Counted from the first letter of the stretch, positions 1-12,532 are shown. The stretch is DNA of 64,000 nucleotides from Silurus meridionalis (GCF_014805685.1 NC_060887.1:37982668-38046667); one strand, 5' to 3'. Notes: generated by a model from the letters alone, not told the origin. Translations and numbers: made by a program.

Positions 1-470
1 GACATATTTGTGTAAGAACTTGTGTAAGAGACCAGGAGAGAAGATGTGTTCAGATGGTTTCACCCCCACAGTCACACATGGAGGTGGAAGCTTAATGGTT
101 CGGGGTTGTTTTGGAGACCAACATGGCAACCGTTTTACACTTCAACACCATGCGATTCCATCTTATGGGAAGCGACTTCACCGTTAAAACAAGACGATGA
201 GCCGAAACATTGATTACATCTTGAGTTCTGTACGAGTTATTCAGAGGTTCATGGAACAACCTGCCCAGTCTTCTCACATAAATCCTATTGAACTGCTCTG
301 GGATAAACAGGAAACCTCCAGCTAGTGAAGAACATCTCTGGCAGGTTTTACAAGAGACACGGTAAAGTATTTCATCTGAACGTTCGGTCCAGATGCTGAG
401 AGTGTGTGAAGCTGTTCTTCATGATGAGGTCGGATTTTTCAATGGAAATAAAGGCAGAACATCTGGACAT
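1..470 (+). pseudogene. Decayed Tc1/mariner transposase (C-terminal half)
   Basis: Reading the plus strand with frame changes gives the usual order of Tc1-family landmarks. A block reading THGGGSLMVRGCFG starts near 74, where the family has HGGGSxMVWGCF. QDDEPKH lies near 192-212, matching QDNDPKH around the second catalytic Asp. NPIELLW lies near 280-300, around the third catalytic residue. A tail reading QMLRVCEAVLHDEVGFF lies near 391-440. Stops and frameshifts break the reading, for example directly after QDDEPKH, so it is a dead copy. The DNA-binding N-terminus and first catalytic Asp would lie before position 1. It sits downstream of the ntng1 stop codon. The landmarks are seen directly; the family assignment rests on known Tc1 motifs. 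Confidence 0.8.
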
Positions 471-474
471 TTCT

Positions 475-1649
475 AGATTTGTTTGTCAAAGTCAATCTTC
501 ATAGCGTTACATAACAGAGTTGGTCACGTAGAAACTAAAGGAACATTCACGTGTCTCTCACAAACCATAAAACTCTCGACGTCTCCACACTTTTCGATTT
601 CGTGGTGCTTGGCCCCCTAAAAACAACAGCAAAAAAACAAAAAGTCATCCATCGTTTCATGTTTCTTGAACACATTCAGACACATCGCTCATATTAAACA
701 CAGTTCATCAGTAATATGAGTAATAATAATAATAATCATAATCATAATCATAATAATACAAAAAATTCTGTCCTATTTATTGTAAAGAAAATAAATCTTT
801 GTAAATACAAAAATTAAATACGCTGATGGTTTTCTTTAAGCACTTCGCCATGGATTTATTTATTGATTGATTGATTATTTATATTTTGGGGGACAGCGAA
901 TACACAAATGGCGCACTGACTCTGACATCGGACGACAAAAAAAACGATAATAATAATAATAATTAAAAAAAAACCAAATAAAAAACAAAAAAAATCAATG
1001 GGGAATAAAGTGATCGTCGAGGCTTTTTTTTTCTCCACCAAACACGAGCTGATGGATTTTCTCCAACCGCGTCTCGCTCGTGTCTCACTCGCGTTTAGCT
1101 CGCGTCTCGCTCGCGTCTCCACGATGCACCGACAGCAAAGAATGTTCATGATTTCTTTTTCCCCCTCGTGTCTTTTATTTCTTTTCAAATTTTTTACATT
1201 TTTATTCGCTTTTATTTTTCTCTCCGACTTTCCGTACGTAGTCCACGACACATCCGGACACGTTCACTCGGAGTGAAGGGAAAAAAAAAAAGTGGTCCAA
1301 AAGTCGCAGGCGTTCGCCGTCTCGATCCCGAAGTTACCATGGCGATAAACAGGAAGTCGCAAGATGCTTTTCGGATGATTTTGCGTCTTGGTGTTCGGGG
1401 TGAAGGTGCGGAGGAGGAGAAGGAGAAGGAGAAGGAGGGGGTTCTGGTGGCTGGAGTGGAGGAGGACGAAGAGGAGGAAACCAGTGTAAGGATGAAGAGG
1501 ATGAGGAAGGGCGAGTTTGTGTTTCGGCTATGGCTTAGTCCCACCGTACTCCTTCACGCTGACGCTCTCATAAAGCGATGCTCAGATAAATTCTCTAAAT
1601 AACATCTTGTAACTTTGTTTATTTATTTATAGATTTGTAATATTTTTTT

Positions 1650-1705
<56 letters not shown>

Positions 1706-1761
1706 TTAAATATTTATATATTTATTCATTGTCCTCCCGAATTAGAGTATCTGATCATCTG

Positions 1762-1830
<69 letters not shown>

Positions 1831-1897
1831 TAGAGATTGCTCAGATGGAAAAAGAAAAAAAACACTGTATTGTGTGTGTTTCTCAGAGTGTTAAAGC
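475..1897 (-). other. ntng1: Probable 3' UTR of ntng1 and downstream flank
   Basis: The ntng1 stop codon ends at 1898, so the transcript should run on toward lower coordinates. Minus-strand AATAAA signals occur near 1619-1630, 1206-1211 and 774-779, but I cannot tell which is used. The stretch has a (TA)n run at 1654-1693 and a (GT)n run at 1766-1823. No coding sequence was recognised. The UTR extent is inference. Confidence 0.4.
1766..1823. repeat. (GT)n microsatellite
   Basis: An uninterrupted GT dinucleotide run of about 58 nt lies just downstream of the ntng1 stop codon. It would appear as (CA)n in the 3' UTR RNA. Confidence 0.95.
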
Positions 1898-2112
1898 TCA
1901 GGAGGAGCGCAGCAGCAGCAGGAGGAGGATGATGATGATGAAGGATGGGACGGAGGTCCGAGCCGAATCAGACGATCCGCAGTCGACTCCGCCGTCGCAC
2001 TGAACCTTCTCGCACAGCAGGCCCGAGAATCCAGGAGCGCACTGACACCTCACGTTGTTCACGCACACGCCGCCGTTCTGGCATCGGAGCAGCTCGTCGT
2101 CACACACCCGCG
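1898..2112 (-). CDS. ntng1: Netrin-G1 terminal coding exon: EGF-like domain and GPI-anchor signal
   Basis: This is the last coding exon, 215 nt with 70 full codons and a TGA at 1900-1898. The acceptor is CTCTCAG at 2119-2113. Two leading bases complete a Ser codon with the T left by the LE3 exon, giving GCRSRVCDDELLRC across the junction; human netrin-G1, as I recall, has GCQPNVCDNELLHC. The exon encodes a six-cysteine EGF-like module, including CQNGGVC and a CxCxxGFxGxxC pattern. A Cys-containing linker (DCGSSDSAR) follows, then a run of Ile and Leu ending LLLRSS. A hydrophobic C-terminus with no cytoplasmic tail fits a GPI-anchor signal, as known for netrin-Gs; the attachment site is probably one of the small residues in GSSDS. 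Identity to netrin-G1 rather than G2 rests mainly on the CGSSDS linker and the LE1/LE2 matches. Confidence 0.93.
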
Positions 2113-3356
2113 CTGAGAGATGAGACACGGGGAGACAAGGGGAGACACGGGGAGACATGTCAGTGTCCAAACACAGGAAGTGCTCGGGTCATACAGCAGC
2201 ATTACAACAGAAACAACAGAGAAGCCATAAAAAATAAGAATAAAAAAAAAAAAGATCTGCAACACACAGTGTAAAACACTCTCTTTTTTTATCCTTGTCT
2301 TTTTTGTCTCGATTTTGTCTCCTGATACCTGGTCAATGCCGCCTGTATATATGTGAGGTGGTAGTGCAGACATCGAGAGGGGAATGGGGTTGTGAAGGGA
2401 GTGGGGAGTCGGAGTGGGGAGGAGACATTGGCAGAGGGAGGGGTTGTAAATGGTGGGGGATTTAGGAGTGGGGAGGGAGAGAGTAGGGAGGGACTTTGGG
2501 AGAAGGAGGGGTTGTGAAGGAGGGGAAGTCAGAGTAGGGAGGGGGACATTGGGGTCATAATTGGGGAGTCGGGGGTCGGGTGATTGAAAGTAGAGCAGGA
2601 GCAGTTTATTGAGTGCTTTGAACCCTTAAAAATCAATACAACCTATTAGTGAAGAGTCCCAGGTGGAGGGAAGAAGTGATGAAGTAAAGGAGGGATGGAG
2701 TAAAAACAGGAAGGGATAAATGGGTGTGAAGACAAAGAGATGTAGGGATAAATGGGGTATAGAAATATGGTAGTGATGTATGTTTTTAAGGGATGTATGG
2801 TTGAAGGAGTGAAGGGGTGTATGGATAAAAGAATAAAGGGATGATGATAAAGGGAATGTCTGGCTGACAGGATGAAGGGACATAGGAATGAAAGAAAGAA
2901 TGGATAAATAGAAGGGATGAAAGATGTAAAGATAAAAAGATGTAGGGATGAATGAAAGAAAAGATTATATGGATGAAAAACCGTGTGGATGAAGAGATTG
3001 TGTAAGCGGAGAGAATCTGAGAGCAGGAAAACTTCTGAAATAGAAGAATGCAAGTTCTTTTTTTATTGACCCCCACCACCCACCCCCCACTTCACACCTT
3101 CTTCATACCTTCTCAGAAATCAATATAATATAATATCATAAAAATATTATAAACTAATATAATATAATGCTGTATATAATATAATTAATATAACATAATT
3201 AATATAATGTAGTATAATAATTATATCAAATACAATACAAATATTTAAACAATTATAATTATAACTCTGACTATTTTTCTAATATTCTGACTAATTCCTC
3301 TCCCCCTTTTACTCTACCTCTCTTTTTCCTCTAACCCAAATACCCTACATTCTGCA
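2113..3356. other. Intron: G-rich and purine-rich simple DNA, then AT-rich DNA
   Basis: On the minus side the polypyrimidine tract of the acceptor is a short tandem repeat of TCTCCCCGTG-like units (about 2121-2160). The stretch 2370-2580 is an irregular G-rich repeat of GGGAGTGGGGAGTC type. The stretch 2640-3000 consists of degenerate GGGATGAA and GGATAAA units. The stretch 3118-3260 is built of ATAATATA-like units. No gene was seen. Confidence 0.7.
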
Positions 3357-4450
3357 GTAGCACAGTGGTGTATTGTGGTGGTGCAGTGCTGTATTGTGCT
3401 GTGGTGTATTGTGGTGGTGGTACAGTGGAGTATTGTGGTACAGTGGTATTGTGGTGGTACTGTGGTGTATTGTGGTGGTAGTGTGGTGTATTGTGGTGGT
3501 ACAGTGGGGTATCGTGGTGGTACAGTGGTGTATTGTGGTGGTGCAATGGGGTATTGTGGTGGGACAGTGGTGTATTGTGGTGGTGCAGTGCATATTGTGG
3601 TGGTACAGCAGAGTATTGTGGTGGTACAGTGGGGTATTGTGGTGGTGCAGTGCTGTATTGTGCTGTGGTGTATTGTGGTGGTAGTGTGGTGTATTGTGGT
3701 GCAGTGGCATTGAGGTGGTACAGTGGAGTATTGTGGTGGTACAGTGGGGTATTGTGGTGGTGCAGTGCTGTATTGTGCTGTGGTGTATTGTGGTGGTAGT
3801 GTGGTGTATTGTGGTGGTGCAGTGGCGTATTGTGGTGGTACAGTGGAGTATTGTGGTGGTACAGTGGGGTATTGTGGTGGTACAGTGGTGTATTGTGGTG
3901 GTGCAGTGGAGTATTGTGGTACAGTGGTATATTGAGGTGGTACAGTGGTGTATTGTGGTGGTGCAGTGGTGTATTGTGGTGGTGCAGTGGCGTATTGAGG
4001 TGGTACAGTGGAGTATTGTGGTGGTACAATGGGGTATTGTGGTGGTACAGTGGTATATTGAGGTGGTACAGTGGAGTATTGTGGTACAGTGGTATATTGT
4101 GGTGGTAGTGTGGTGTATTGTGGTGGTACAGTGGTATATTGTGGTGGTGCAGTGGCGTATTGAGGTGGTACAGTGGAGTATTGTGGTGGTACAGTGGAGT
4201 ATTGTGGTGGTGCAGTGGGGTATTGTGGTGGTGCAGTGGCATATTGAGGTGGTACAGTGGAGTATTGTGGTGGTGCAGTGGGGTATTGTGGTGGTGCAGT
4301 GGCATATTGAGGTGGTACAGTGGAGTATTGTGGTGGTACAGTGGGGTATTGTGGTGGTATAGTGGTGTATTGTGGTGGTGCAGTGGTGTATTGTGGTGGT
4401 GCAGTGGCATTGAGGTGGTACAGTGGTGTATTGTGGTGGTGCAGTGCATA
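3357..4450. repeat. 21-bp minisatellite, about 1.1 kb
   Basis: About 50 tandem copies of a 21-bp unit close to TATTGTGGTGGTACAGTGGGG. Main variants are GTGCAG for GTACAG, GAGGTG for GTGGTG, and short units that lack one GTGGTG block. Because the unit is seven codons long, several frames stay open on both strands (for example a repeating PPQYTTV on the minus strand), but there is no sign of a gene. It lies in the last ntng1 intron. Confidence 0.95.
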
Positions 4451-4567
4451 CAGACACACACACACACACTTACTGTGTGTAATGTATTGTGTTTTTTAAA
4501 TTCACCTTAAGTCTCTCAGTCAATGGTGCTGCGATTTCACTTCACTGAGATCTTCAACATACGCTCC

Positions 4568-5070
4568 ATGGCAAAAGGTTTGTGGACACCAGACCACACG
4601 ATTGCTCCTTTTAGTACATCTCATTCCACATTATTCCACATCCAAAAGAATTTGGACACCTGGCTTTCCAAGCCATATGTGTTTCTCCTCATAAAGTCAG
4701 AGGTACACAATTGTATAATTGTATCAGACGTCTTTGGATGCGGGAGCATGAAATTTTCCCTTCATTTAAACTAGGAGATCCAAAACCACTCCAGCATCAT
4801 GATGCCCCAGTGATGCTCCATGAAGTTATGGAGTGGAAGATCTGCTATAAAGCTCTAACTTTAACCCTATTGAGATGATTGTAAACTCTGGCTGCAACCC
4901 AGACCTCCTCACCTCACCTGCATCAGTACCTGGCTTTACTAACTAACGTCCTTGTACCTCAATCTACACACTCTAAAATCTAGTGGAAACATCTTCACAG
5001 AAGTGTGGAGCTAAAAGCAAATGGAGCCCTAATGTGAAATGTGGTGTCCAAAATGAAGCATCTTCTGGTC
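4568..5070. mobile_element. Foldback/MITE-like repeat, copy 1
   Basis: The left end reads GGCAAAAGGTTTGTGGACACC. The right part carries landmarks shared with the other copies, such as CATCAGTACCTGGCTTTACT and ATCTAGTGGAAACATCTTC, and ends in GGTGTCC. The two halves are diverged inverted copies around a centre near 4840-4860. Related copies lie near 23.3, 24.9-27.1, 32.3, 34.9, 39.6 and 44.7 kb. No transposase is encoded, so this looks like a non-autonomous DNA element. Confidence 0.7.
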
Positions 5071-5084
5071 AGATGCCCACAATC

Positions 5085-5290
5085 TTCTGCCCATCATAAA
5101 TGAGAACCTCAACAGTGATGGAACTATAGTGAAAGGGCATGCAGTGATGAGGATGAGGAAGAGGATGGAGTCCTGTTTAAGTCTGGTTCCTCTCAAGGTT
5201 CCTTCCTGATAAAGTCTCAGGGAGCTTTTCCTTCACCCTCTCAATTACCTCTGGCTCGCTCATTAAAGACAAACGTATTGTAGAGGATCT
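5085..5290 (+). repeat. Fish interspersed repeat, SSQGFF type
   Basis: This contains GGTTCCTCTCAAGGTTCCTT and GCTCGCTCATTAAAGACAAA. A diverged copy in the opposite orientation lies at 54210-54425. The sequence type is common in teleost genomes. I do not know its parent element. Confidence 0.6.
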
Positions 5291-5324
5291 CATTTATAAA
5301 AAATATCCGGGGAAAAATATCCAT

Positions 5325-5508
5325 GTGTGCGTGTGTGTGTGTGTGTGTCCTTGCTTCATTTTTTCTTCATAAGTCTCTCTTCTCTATTCCCTACTGAGCT
5401 TGAAGGTCTAACACCATTATATATGTGTTATCGTGTGTGTATGTGTGTGCGTGAACTTTCATATGAGGCTGAGGTTGTGTAAGATTGTGAGCGTGCCTGT
5501 GCATGATT

Positions 5509-5546
<38 letters not shown>

Positions 5547-5687
5547 GTGTGAGCACTAGCGTAATTCTGCTAGTCACGTTCACACACTGCTGCCACACAC
5601 ACACATTTCTCCATGGTTCTATCCAGGACTCATTTCTGTGAATCATGACCATACTTTTTTTTTTTGTGGGAATGATGTATTTGTATG

Positions 5688-5737
<50 letters not shown>

Positions 5738-5875
5738 GCAGCCAAGCTAATTGTTAGCACAGGCTTCCTCACATGTAGCTCATGATAAATATTAGCTCAG
5801 CTGTTCACGTCTTACTGCTTCAATACCCAAACTCTGGCTTTTTCCTGTTTACCCAAATTACAAACACGATACGCA

Positions 5876-5911
<36 letters not shown>

Positions 5912-6053
5912 CGCACTGCTCGGTTCCTCGCTGACAGAATATCTAAAGGAAAGTGTGCTGCTCATTAAAGAAGCCTGAGTACCAGGAGGTTCTCACACTG
6001 CACTCCAAACTCAGACATGCAATCAGCACCCATAGGAGAATGATTAGCTGGCT

Positions 6054-6133
<80 letters not shown>

Positions 6134-6613
6134 GGTTGGAACATGAGTGTGAGGTTTAATTTGCTCTGAATTGGGAGTTTGTGCTCGAATGAAAGGTCAC
6201 AGCAGATCATCACTCCATCTGGAGCTGGCGGAGGAAAGACGCTTGAGCCGTCTCTGGGCCAAACAACATGCACGGACAAGAGAGAGGGAAAGAGAGAGAG
6301 AGGGAGAGAGAGAGAGAAAGAGAGAGAGAGGAGTAACAGTAAAGGAGTGATCAAAGAAAAGAGGGAAAAAGACAAAATAAAAAAAAAACACAAAGGAAGT
6401 AGAAAATGTTGGAAGAAGAATAAAAGAGATTGGAAGGAGAAAAGTTGATGAAAGGAAAGGTGGGTTGAGTTATTGGGATACAGAGATAGGAGATGAGAAA
6501 AAAGAACGGTAGAGAGATTGACAGACAGACAGAATGAAACAGAGAAAATAAGACACAAAGGAAAAAAAGAGAAAGACAGTCAGAGAATTAGACAAAGTAC
6601 AAGACAGGGAAGG

Positions 6614-6648
<35 letters not shown>

Positions 6649-6741
6649 TACAGAAAAGAGTGAAACAGAAAGGGAGATAGACAAGAGGAGAATGAGACAA
6701 AAAAAGTGAGACACAAAGTGAAACAAAGAAAGAAATAGACA

Positions 6742-6809
<68 letters not shown>

Positions 6810-7020
6810 TATAGATAGGAAAAGATAGACAGAAAGAGACAGACAGGAAGAGATAGACAGAAGGAGAGAGAGAGAGAGACAGAGAGACAGAGAGTTTGGC
6901 AGATTTGACAGAAAGAGTAAGACAGAGAGAGAGAGAAAGGAAGAGTGAGGCATAAACAGAGTAAGAGAGTGAGAGAAAGTAAAACAGAATGAGTGAGTGA
7001 GAGAATGTGTGTGTGTGTGT

Positions 7021-7058
<38 letters not shown>

Positions 7059-7060
7059 TG
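5325..7060. repeat. Cluster of (GT)n, (CA)n and (GA)n microsatellites
   Basis: Runs seen include GT at 5512-5550, 5690-5731 and 6057-6131; CA at 5880-5908; GA at 6290-6330, 6616-6647 and 6747-6805; and GT at 7006-7056. From about 6280 to 7000 the plus strand is almost all purine. The GT run at 7006-7056 lies about 20 nt beyond the LE3 donor and is (CA)n in the RNA. No gene was seen apart from the LE3 exon that follows. Confidence 0.9.
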
Positions 7061-7075
7061 AGTTGTGGTACTTAC

Positions 7076-7210
7076 ATCTGCAGCCATTGTCCCATAAAAA
7101 TCCAGGGAGACACTGGCCACACTTACTGCCTGTAGCTCCGCCCTTACACACACAGAACCCTGTGCCATTACACCGGTCGCTCTCTGAGCCCAAAGGATTA
7201 CAATTACAGT
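7076..7210 (-). CDS. ntng1: Netrin-G1 exon: laminin-type EGF domain 3
   Basis: A 135-nt exon bounded by the acceptor CTCTGCAG (7218-7211) and the donor T|GTAAGT (7075-7070). It starts with the last two bases of a codon and ends with the first base of the next, so it is a symmetric phase-1 exon that can be skipped without a frameshift. It encodes DCNCNPLGS...[11 protein letters not shown]...GCR with all eight cysteines of a laminin EGF module (disulphides 1-3, 2-4, 5-6, 7-8 in the family). The motifs CNPLGS and DRCNG match netrin-G1 LE3. In mammalian netrin-Gs this module is part of the splice-variable stalk between the laminin N-terminal domain and the membrane. (CA)/(GT) runs sit close on both sides. 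Confidence 0.95.
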
Positions 7211-7406
7211 CTGCAGAGACACACACACACACACACACACACGGCACACACGCTCTGCATCGCATCATCACATCACCTTGGCTCATGACCTCATGACCTT
7301 CAGCCCAAAGTGTCACTCTGATGCGTTATTATTACAGCCAAGCTCCACTGCATCGTGTGCTACTGTGTGACTGAGATGAGCTGCGGGATGGATGAAGGAA
7401 GAGCAC

Positions 7407-7456
<50 letters not shown>

Positions 7457-8366
7457 TATACTGTATAAACATTCTAAGCGAGTGGTCTGTGTGTTCTACA
7501 GAGACTGCTTTTATGAAAGGAAAGAAAAGAAAAGAAAGAGATCTGTGAGGAAGAAAGTGTTCCATTCAAATAATACAAAGAAATGTAATAATGAAGGAAA
7601 TCGAGAGAAAGATGTGGTGACAAAAATGGACAAAGATAAAAAAGAGAGAGTGAAAAGGTAGAGGAAAAATACATAATAAGATGAAGGGAAGACAAATGGA
7701 TGGAGGAAGGAAGAAGGTGAAAAGGAAGGAATAAGGAAGAAAAAGATTAATGTAAGCAGGAAGGGAGGATCAGTAGAATAAAAAAGGAGAGAAAGACCAC
7801 AAAGAAAAGAGGATGGAAGCAAGGAAGTATAGAAGGAATTAAGTAAGAAATGGACGAAGTAAGAAATGGACGGAAGGAAGAAAGGAAGGAAGGAAGGAAG
7901 GAAGGAAGGAAGAAGGAAAACATTTATAAAGGAACTGAAGTGGAAAGATAAGATTTTCTAAACAAAATAGATAAAAGAAAGGAGAAAAGGAAGCAAGGCA
8001 GGAAATAAGGATGAGTGGAAGGAATGGAGGAAGGAAGGATGGATAGACAGATGGACCCAAACAAAAAATACTATGGTATTAAACAAGGGAGAAAGGAAGA
8101 CAGGGAAGAAGGAAGTAATAAAGAAAGGATGGAAGAATAGAAGAATGAGAGAATGAAAGAAGGAAGGTTACAAATGAAAAAAATGATCACCTAGAAATGA
8201 ATAAGAAATGAAACTAGAACAAATGGTTATAAAGACAATGAAAAATATAAAAGAGAGAAAGAAATGAAGGAAATTTATAATAAAAATGTTTAAATAAAAA
8301 ATGAAAATAAACAAGAAAGATATTAGTGGGACAGTGAGAGAGAAAGTGATGTGGTGAAATAGCATG

Positions 8367-8418
<52 letters not shown>

Positions 8419-8595
8419 TGAGAGACAGTGAGACATAAGGAATAAAAATGAATGTGAAAAGTGATCAGACATGAACAGAATTACAGACAGGAAGGAAAGG
8501 GGCAATAAAATCAGGTGAAAGAGAAAGACAGACAGCTGATGGAGAGGAAAAGAAGGAAAATAAAGGGTGTTGGGTGGAGTGTAAACAGAGGAAGT

Positions 8596-8661
<66 letters not shown>

Positions 8662-8736
8662 GGGGTTAATAACAAGAGAAAAATAATTTTAAAAAGGGAG
8701 AGGAAAATAAGCAAGTAAATAAGAGAGAAAGAAGGA

Positions 8737-8804
<68 letters not shown>

Positions 8805-8847
8805 AACAGTACAGCTGCATTTTTCTGAAGGTGCTTATAGTGAGACT
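7211..8847. other. Intron: (CA)n runs and a 1.3-kb purine-rich stretch
   Basis: CA runs lie at 7219-7241 and 7411-7453. From about 7500 to 8806 the plus strand is strongly purine-rich, with GGAA repeats (7868-7912), GA runs (8371-8414 and 8599-8656) and GAAA repeats (8733-8806). The intron RNA here is therefore pyrimidine-rich. No coding sequence was recognised. Confidence 0.85.
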
Positions 8848-11800
8848 GATACTGTCATTATCACTACTGTTACTGTCATTATTACTACTGTTACTGTAAT
8901 TATCACTACTGTTACTGTCATTATCACTACTGTTACTGTCATTATTACTACTGTTACTGTCATTATCACTACTGTTACTGTCATTATTACTACTGTTACT
9001 GTCATCATCACTACTATTACTGTCATTATCACTACTGTTACTGTCATTATTACTACTGTTACTGTCATTATTACTACTGTTACTGTAATTATCACTACTG
9101 TTACTGTCATTATCACTACTGTTACTGTCATTATTACTACTGTTACTGTCATTATCACTACTGTTACTGTCATTATTACTACTGTTACTGTAATTATCAC
9201 TACTGTTACTGTCATTATCACTACTGTTACTGTCATTATTACTACTGTTACTGTCATCACTACTATTACTGTCATTATCACTACTGTTACTGTCATTATC
9301 ACTACTGTTACTGTCATCATCACTACTATTACTGTCATTATCACTACTGTTATTGCCATTATCACTACTATTACTGTCATTATCACTACTGTTACTGTCA
9401 TTATCACTACTGTTACTGTCATTATTACAACTATTACTGTCATTATTACTACTGTTACTGTAATTATCACTACTGTTACTGTCATCATCACTACTGTTAT
9501 TGCCATTATCACTACTGTTACTGTCATTATCACTACTGTTTCTGCCATTATCACTACTGTTTCTGCCATTATCACTACTATTACTGTCATTATCACTACT
9601 ATTACTGTCATTATCACTACTGTTACTGTCATCATCACTACTGTTACTGTCATTATCACTATTACTGTCATTATCACTACTGTTTCTGCCATTATCACTA
9701 CTGTTTCTGCCATTATCACTACTGTTACTGCCATTATCACTACTGTCATTAGTAGTCATTATCACTACTGTTACTTTAATTATCACTACTGTTACTGTAA
9801 TTATCACTACTATTACTGTCATTATTACTACTGTTACTGTAATTATCACTACTGTTGCTGTCATTATCACTACTATTACTGTCATTATCACTACTGTTAC
9901 TGTAATTATCACTACTATTACTGTCATTATTACTACTGTTACTGTAATTATCACTACTGTTGCTGTCAGTATCACTACTATTACTGTCATTATTACTACT
10001 GTTACTGTAATTATCACTACTATTACTGTCATTATCACTACTGTTACTGTCATTATTACTACTTTTACTGTAATTATCACTACTGTTACTGTAATTATCA
10101 CTACTGTTACTGTCATTATCACTACTATTACTGTCATCATTACTACTGTTACTGTAATTATCACTACTGTTACTGTCATTATCACTACTGTTACTGTCAT
10201 TATTACTACTGTTACTATAATTATCACTACTGTTGCTGTCATTATCACTACTATTACTGTCATTATTACTACTGTTACTGTAATTATCACTACTGTTACT
10301 GTCATTATCACTACTGTTACTGTCATTGTTACTACTGTTACTGTCATTATCACTACTGTTACTGTTATTACTACTGTTACTGCTATTATCAGTACTGTTA
10401 CTGTCATTATCACTACTGTTTCTGCCATTATCACTACTGTTACTGCCATTATCACTACTGTCATTAGTAGTCATTATCACTACTGTTACTTTAATTACCA
10501 CTACTGTTACTGTAATTATCACTACTATTACTGTCATTATTACTACTGTTACTATCATTTATCATACTGTCATTATCACTACTGTTACTGTCATCATTAC
10601 TACTGTTACTGTAATTATCACTACTGTTGCTGTCATTATCACTACTGTTACTGTCATTATCACTACTGTTACTGTCATTATCACTACTGTTTCTGCCATT
10701 ATCACTACTTTTACTGTCATTATCACTACTGTTACTGTTATTACTACTGTTACCGTCATTATCACTACTGTTACTGTCATTATCACTACTGTTACTGTCA
10801 TTGTTACTACTGTTACTGTCATTATCACTACTGTTACTGTCATTATCACTACTGTTACTGTCATTATTACTGTTACTGTCAGTACTGTTACTATTACAGT
10901 TACTGTCATTATCACTACTGTTTCTGCCATTATCACTACTGTTACTGCCATTATCACTACTGTCATTAGTAGTCATTATCACTACTGTTACTTTAATTAC
11001 CACTACTGTTACTGTCATTATCACTACTATTACTGTCATTATCATACTGTCATTATCACTGTCATTATCACTACTGTTACTGTCATCATTACTACTGTTA
11101 CTGTAATTATCACTACTGTTACTGTCATTATTACTACTGTTACTGTAATTATCACTACTGTTACTGTCATTATCACTACTGTTACTGTCATTATTACTAC
11201 TGTTACTATAATTATCACTACTGTTGCTGTCATTATCACTACTTTTACTGTCATTATTACTACTGTTACTGTAATTATCACTACTGTTACTGTCATTATC
11301 ACTACTGTTACTGTCATTGTTACTACTGTTACTGTCATTATCACTACTGTTACTGTCATTATTACTACTGTTACTGCTATTATCAGTACTGTTACTGTCA
11401 TTATCACTACTGTTTCTGCCATTATCACTACTGTTACTGCCATTATCACTACTGTCATTAGTAGTCATTATCACTACTGTTACTTTAATTACCACTACTG
11501 TTACTGTCATTATCACTACTATTACTGTCATTATTACTACTGTTACTGTAATCATCACTACTGTTGCTGTCATTATTACTACTGTTACTGCTATTATCAG
11601 TACTGTTACTGTCATTATCACTACTGTTACTGCCATTATCACTACTGTTACTGTCATTATTACTACTGTTACTGCCATTATCACTACTGTTACTGTCATT
11701 ATCACTACTTTTTCTGTAATTATTACTACTGTTACTCTCAGTGCTGTAACAATTACAGACACTCTTATTTACTACTGTTACGGCCAGTACTGTTGTTATT

Positions 11801-12532
11801 ACTACTGTTCCTGCCAGTACTGTTACAATTACAGTTACTGTCATTATTACTACTGTTACTGCCAGTATTGTCGTTATTATTTCTGTTCCTGCCAGAATTG
11901 TTACAATTACAGTTACTGTTATCATTACTACTGTTATTGGCAGTACTGTAAAAATTGCCATTTGTCATTATCACTACTGCTACTGCAACTACTGTTACAA
12001 TTACAGTTACTGTCATTATTACTACTGTTACTATCAGTACTGTCAATATTACTACTGTTGCTGTTGTTATTGCTACTGTTACTGCCAGTATTGTCGTTGG
12101 TCCGCTGTGGCGACCCCTAACGGGAGAAGCCGAAAGAAACAGCAGCAGCAGCAACTGCCAGTATTGTCGTTATTACTTCTGTTACTGCCAGTACTGTTAC
12201 TATTACAGTTACTGTCATCATTACTACTGTTATTGTCAGTACTGTAAACATTGCCGTTAGTCATTATTACTACTGTTACTCTCAGTACTGTCGTTACTTC
12301 TTCTGTTCCTGCCAGTACTGTCGTTATTACTATTGTTACTGTCATTATTACTACTGTTACTGTCAGTACTGTTACAATTAAAGTTACGGTCATTATTACT
12401 ACTGTTACTGTCAGTACTGTTACAATCAAAGTTACGGTCATTATTACTACTGTTACTGTCAGTACTGTTACAAATACATTTTCTGTCATTATTACTACTG
12501 TTACTGTTAGTACTGTTACTCCATTACTGTTA
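8848..12532. repeat. 21-bp minisatellite of about 3.7 kb with higher-order structure
   Basis: Tandem copies of a 21-bp unit close to ACTACTGTTACTGTCATTATC. Substitutions such as ATTATT, TAATTA and TTTCTGCC mark unit types. A distinctive segment with GTCATTAGTAGTCATTATCA recurs near 9748, 10460, 10962 and 11454, so blocks of roughly 490-710 bp were copied as a whole. After about 11740 the units become more diverged, with CAGTACTG and CAATTACAG. Long open frames follow from the 21-bp period and are not genes. It lies in the LE2-LE3 intron. Confidence 0.95.
12099..12153 (+). mobile_element. 55-bp tail-only RTE-type retroposon in the minisatellite
   Basis: The insertion reads TCCGCTGTGGCGACCCCTAA, then GGGAGAAGCCGAAAGAAA, then four CAG units. 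Its first 40 or so bases are nearly identical to the 3' tail of the SINE at 40121-40345. It is bounded by an 18-bp direct repeat, ACTGCCAGTATTGTCGTT, at 12081-12098 and 12154-12171. Because the host is itself a tandem repeat, the duplication alone is weaker evidence than usual, but it abuts the foreign block exactly on both sides. Confidence 0.8.

Noticed and set aside
3314..4469. Minus-strand open frames of about 380 codons rich in Pro, Gln, Tyr and Thr
   Set aside because: They arise from a 21-bp tandem repeat that lacks stops in several frames on both strands at once. There is no domain or splice context.
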